From CAZAYY01 sp964489525 (GTDB taxonomy: Bacteria > Chloroflexota > Anaerolineae > Anaerolineales > JABWBV01): DNA of 64,000 nucleotides. Position 1 is the stretch's first letter; each line of letters starts with the position of its first letter. The stretch lies in the NCBI GenBank assembly GCA_964489525.1, contig CAZAYY010000018.1, forward strand, positions 19,223 through 83,222, read 5' to 3'. Shown in pieces: positions 60,246-64,000 of the stretch. The position numbers and the translations under genes were made by a program. The notes below the pieces were generated by a model, which saw only the letters and a list, made by a program, of their open reading frames with translations, was not told the DNA's origin and searched no databases.

Positions 60246-60328
60246 CGCCCCAAAGCCTGGGGCGAGGCAGAGAATGGGCGACCTGGCGTTCCAGGCGAGG
60301 TTTAAACCGCCTGGAACGCCAGGTCGCC
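60246..60328. repeat. Two adjacent palindromic repeats in the spacer before the aminopeptidase gene
   Basis: CGCCCCAAAGCCTGGGGCG (60246-60264) is the core also seen at 31624-31642. Next, GGCGACCTGGCGTTCCAGGCG (60277-60297) pairs perfectly with 60308-60328 around a loop that is itself GGTTTAAACC. A CCCGCC...GGCGGG stem follows near 60342-60361. Confidence 0.8.
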
Positions 60329-60426
60329 ATCTGAATTCCCGCCTTCCCGGCGGGAAGGCGGGACACAGGGGGGATGGGCGGTACGTTTCCTAAAAAAAAC
60401 CCTCCCCATTAATTCATTTTTAACGT

Positions 60427-60432
60427 TATAAT
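60427..60432 (+). promoter_or_regulatory. Candidate -10 (TATAAT) of the M29 aminopeptidase
   Basis: TATAAT at 60427-60432 lies 73 bases before the ATG at 60506. No good -35 is seen. The leader contains a stem TGCGGC (60452-60457) with GCCGCA (60477-60482). Confidence 0.5.
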
Positions 60433-60505
60433 ATGCGCAACTTCTTACCGTGCGGCAAAACCGCTTGTTTTTGCATGCCGCATGACCTTTCGAAAGGCTG
60501 GTATC

Positions 60506-61606
60506 ATGGACCCAAGATTAGAAAAACTGGCAAAAGTATTGGTGGGTTACTCCGCAGACGTAAAACCTGGCAACTGGGTGCTCATTCGCGCCGGGGTCGA
60601 ATCCCTGCCGCTGACCAACCTGGTTGTCGGCGAGGTTCTCCGACTCGGCGCCAATCCCTCCGTCCTCTTTACATCGGACGAAATTGACGAAACCATCCTG
60701 CGCACCGCCAACGGTGACCAGCTCGCCTGGATTTCCCCGATAGACCAGCTCTACTACGACACCGCCGACGTGCTCATCACCATCCGCTCGTCCAACAACA
60801 CCCGCTCGCTGACGGGAGTGGACCCCAAGAAACAAACCATCCAGCAGAACGCCCGCCGCCACCTGCAGCAAACCTTTATGCAGCGCGCCGCCCGCAAAGA
60901 CCTGCACTGGACCCTCACCCAATACCCCTGCCCGGCCTACGCCCAGGAAGCCGACATGAGCCTGCACGAATACGAAGACTTCATCTACGGCGCCACCTTC
61001 TGCGACCAGCCGGACCCTGTGGCCAAATGGCTCGAAGTCCACGCCGTCCAGCAGCGCATGGTGGACTGGCTCAAAGGCAAAGACAAAGTCGTCGTCAAAG
61101 GCCCCAACGTAGACCTGACCCTCTCGATCAAAGATCGGGTATTTGTCAACTCCTCCGGCAAGCAAAACATGCCCAGCGGCGAAATCTTCACCGGACCGGT
61201 GGAAGACTCGGTCAACGGCTGGGTGCGCTTCACCTACCCCGCCCTGCGCGGCGGCCGCGAGGTGGACGGCGTCGAACTCCACTTCCGCAACGGCAAAGTC
61301 TCCAAAGCCCAGGCCCGCAAAAACGAAAGCTACCTCATCAGCCAGATCAACAGCGACCCCGGCGCCAGCTACCTGGGCGAATTCGCCATCGGCACCAACT
61401 TTGGCATCCAGCGCTTCACCAAAAACATCCTCTTCGACGAAAAAATCGGCGGCACCATGCACATGGCCCTCGGCGCTGGCTACCCCGAAACCGGCAGCAA
61501 AAATGTCTCCGGCCTGCACTGGGATTTCATCTGCGATATGCGCACCGACAGCGAAATCGTCATAGATGGCGAACTTTTCTACCAGAACGGCGAATTCAAG
61601 ATCTGA
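60506..61606 (+). CDS. M29 family aminopeptidase
   Basis: The 366-residue metallopeptidase of the AmpS/thermophilic aminopeptidase family has all metal and catalytic residues in order: Glu in SGEIFTGP, Glu in YLGEFAIGTN, His in GGTMHMALGAGYP, Tyr shortly after, and His/Asp in LHWDFICDM. It removes N-terminal residues from peptides in the cytosol. The start MDPRLEK at 60506 has GAAAGG upstream. Confidence 0.93.
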   Translation: MDPRLEKLAKVLVGYSADVKPGNWVLIRAGVESLPLTNLVVGEVLRLGANPSVLFTSDEIDETILRTANGDQLAWISPIDQLYYDTADVLITIRSSNNTRSLTGVDPKKQTIQQNARRHLQQTFMQRAARKDLHWTLTQYPCPAYAQEADMSLHEYEDFIYGATFCDQPDPVAKWLEVHAVQQRMVDWLKGKDKVVVKGPNVDLTLSIKDRVFVNSSGKQNMPSGEIFTGPVEDSVNGWVRFTYPALRGGREVDGVELHFRNGKVSKAQARKNESYLISQINSDPGASYLGEFAIGTNFGIQRFTKNILFDEKIGGTMHMALGAGYPETGSKNVSGLHWDFICDMRTDSEIVIDGELFYQNGEFKI

Positions 61607-61635
61607 TTTACCAAAACCCTATCCCAAAACACCTG

Positions 61636-61663
61636 GTAGGGGCACGAAATTTCGTGCCCCTAC
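61636..61663 (+). terminator. Palindromic terminator-like hairpin after the aminopeptidase gene
   Basis: GTAGGGGCACGAAA and TTTCGTGCCCCTAC form a perfect 14-bp stem, followed by TTCTTTC. A related palindrome with a different centre (GGGCACGACA/TGTCGTGCCC) occurs at 62487-62506, so this is also a repeat family. Confidence 0.65.
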
Positions 61664-61736
61664 TTCTTTCAGGCTTCCCTGCCCCGGCTGGTTGCACACG
61701 GGGAGACGACATTCCTACCCTCCCAAACCCTGAGAC

Positions 61737-62153
61737 CTAAACCCTGCGCTCGCTCATGCTGGCCACTGATTTCTCCACCAGTTCGCGCAGCACAATCGGG
61801 TCCACATCTTTCAGCTTCTTCAAATACAAACAGGCCTTACCAGTCTTATACTTTCCCAACCGGGACAAAATTTCTTGCGATTGGTCAAACCCGGTCATCA
61901 CATATAGGGTCAGGTCTTGCTTGCGGGGCGAAAACCCGGTGACGAACCACTCTTTCCGCTCCCCATCGCGATGGGAATACCAGTACCGGCCAAACCCTAT
62001 GATGCTGCTGCCCCACATCCTGGGCTCCTCACCAGTTACCTCGCGCATCAATTGTAATACTGTCAGGCAGTCCTCCCGGCGCACCCCCTCCGCAGCCCGT
62101 TCCAGAAAAACCATCACATCCTCATCCGTTTCTTTGGTCTTTAATTCAGCCAT
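61737..62153 (-). CDS. DUF1801 family protein
   Basis: The 138-residue cytosolic protein matches the DUF1801 (YdhG-like) pattern: an N-terminal helix pair (DVMVFLERAAE..RREDCLTVLQLM), MWGSSIIGFGRYWYSH, then TGFSPRKQDLTLYVM and LGKYKTGKACLYLKKLKDVD. The family's role is unknown; its fold is iron-chaperone/frataxin-like. GGAGGAG precedes the ATG at 62153. Confidence 0.88.
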   Translation of the reverse strand: MAELKTKETDEDVMVFLERAAEGVRREDCLTVLQLMREVTGEEPRMWGSSIIGFGRYWYSHRDGERKEWFVTGFSPRKQDLTLYVMTGFDQSQEILSRLGKYKTGKACLYLKKLKDVDPIVLRELVEKSVASMSERRV

Positions 62154-62680
62154 GGGAATCTCCTCCAGGGTAAATATCCTCCACAATTGTACACCGGATC
62201 CCCATCCCCCATTCCCCTGAGGACACCGCGAACCAGCCCCCAATTCAACATTTGAAATTTCCAATTTCCCGTCCCCGATCCTGTTCATCCCGTCCATCCC
62301 TGGCAAAAACCATTTCTCCCCGCCCCTGGCTCCCGGCCTACAGCCAACAGCCTGCAGCCCACGCCTTCCACAATTTCCAAAATTCCAATTTCCAAATTTC
62401 CCCTCAATTTAACATTTAAAATTTTCCCTTTCTTCCCCCATCCTGTCCATCCGGTCCATCCCTGTTCACCCTCCCATTTCTTTGACGGGCACGACATGTC
62501 GTGCCCCTACTCGTCCCATTCATGTAATCCGTGTCCCAGGTTTCTCCCTCGCTTCGCTCGCCGCCAGTGACGGTTCGAAACGACCCAAAAACGACTGAAG
62601 TCGTTACTACACAATACCCGCTCCTGGCTCCCGGCCTAAAGCTTAAAGCTTAAAGCCTAAACCCTCCCGCCTCCCTCCCC
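62154..62680. repeat. Repeat-rich spacer before aconitase; includes partial MITE-like copy 4
   Basis: No gene is seen. It contains ATCCTGTCCATCC-type repeats (62279-62303, 62440-62466), AATTTAACATTTAAAATTTT (62405-62424), the GGGCACGACATGTCGTGCCC palindrome (62487-62506), a partial inverted MITE-like copy (62540-62622) with ACGACTGAAGTCGT (62600-62613), and CCTAAAGCTTAAAGC repeats (62635-62660). Confidence 0.75.
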
Positions 62681-62685
62681 CGTAG

Positions 62686-62691
62686 TATAAT
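62686..62691 (+). promoter_or_regulatory. Candidate -10 (TATAAT) of aconitase
   Basis: TATAAT at 62686-62691, 62 bases before the ATG at 62754. The upstream tract is C-rich with no -35. Confidence 0.45.
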
Positions 62692-62753
62692 CAACCCTGC
62701 TGCGTTTCCTAAAAAACATCCCGCCGTAAGGCGTTAATTTAGAAGGAGTGAAC

Positions 62754-64000
<1,247 letters not shown>

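Overview
The window is about 64 kb of GC-rich, gene-dense bacterial chromosome. The gene set suggests a Chloroflexota bacterium, most likely Anaerolineae-like: MreBCD and a PBP2-Min-RodA cluster, AfsR/MalT-type giant regulators, VWA/substrate-binding fusions, a GntR regulator fused to a periplasmic-binding-like domain, archaeal-type thiolase with a DUF35 partner, and short palindromic repeats between genes. This placement rests on gene content only. Neither rRNA nor a phylogenetic marker search was available.

Layout. 0-13 kb: tail of an M3 peptidase, a queuosine-precursor transporter and MFS exporter, a phosphatase with glucose-6-phosphate isomerase, a tungstate-type ABC transporter (tupBCA) behind its own GntR-type regulator, an acyltransferase, a DedA protein, and an operon with a formylglycine-enzyme-fold protein, a substrate-binding/VWA fusion and a small membrane protein. 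13-20 kb: a repeat-rich spacer, a ferritin-like protein, mreB (frameshifted as read), mreC, mreD, and a hydrolase-acyl-CoA ligase fusion. 20-35 kb: a tightly packed minus-strand run of acyl-CoA genes (two KAS III-like enzymes, ketoreductase, two ligases, hydrolase, thiolase with DUF35 partner, crotonase, MaoC dehydratase) behind a 1126-residue AfsR-type activator. 35-43 kb: a RelA/SpoT homologue whose synthetase site looks dead, hpt, tRNA-Gln, gltX between inverted repeat elements, and glnS. 42-50 kb: a minus-strand cell-envelope operon, PBP2-minC-minD-minE-rodA-yfhO. 50-60 kb: a plus-strand set with an acyl-CoA ligase, an alpha/beta hydrolase and a complete branched-chain-amino-acid-type ABC transporter. 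Its binding protein is a tandem duplication and its first permease carries a large insertion. 60-64 kb: an M29 aminopeptidase, a DUF1801 protein and the start of aconitase.

How the genes fit together. Three separate loci pair an alpha/beta hydrolase with an AMP-dependent acyl-CoA ligase, once as a single polypeptide. Two of these lie in or next to import or chain-modification genes, which suggests uptake, CoA activation and processing of one or more carboxylic acids of unknown identity. Elongation (mreBCD, PBP2, RodA) and division-site placement (MinCDE) genes sit in two blocks 30 kb apart. Four intergenic regions (13.3, 38.9, 40.7 and 62.4 kb) share the same mosaic of repeat families, and several others hold single palindromes.

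The best candidates for something new are the acyl-CoA cluster with two KAS III homologues that lack the usual His/Asn residues, the double binding protein with its enlarged permease, and the hydrolase-only RelA homologue.
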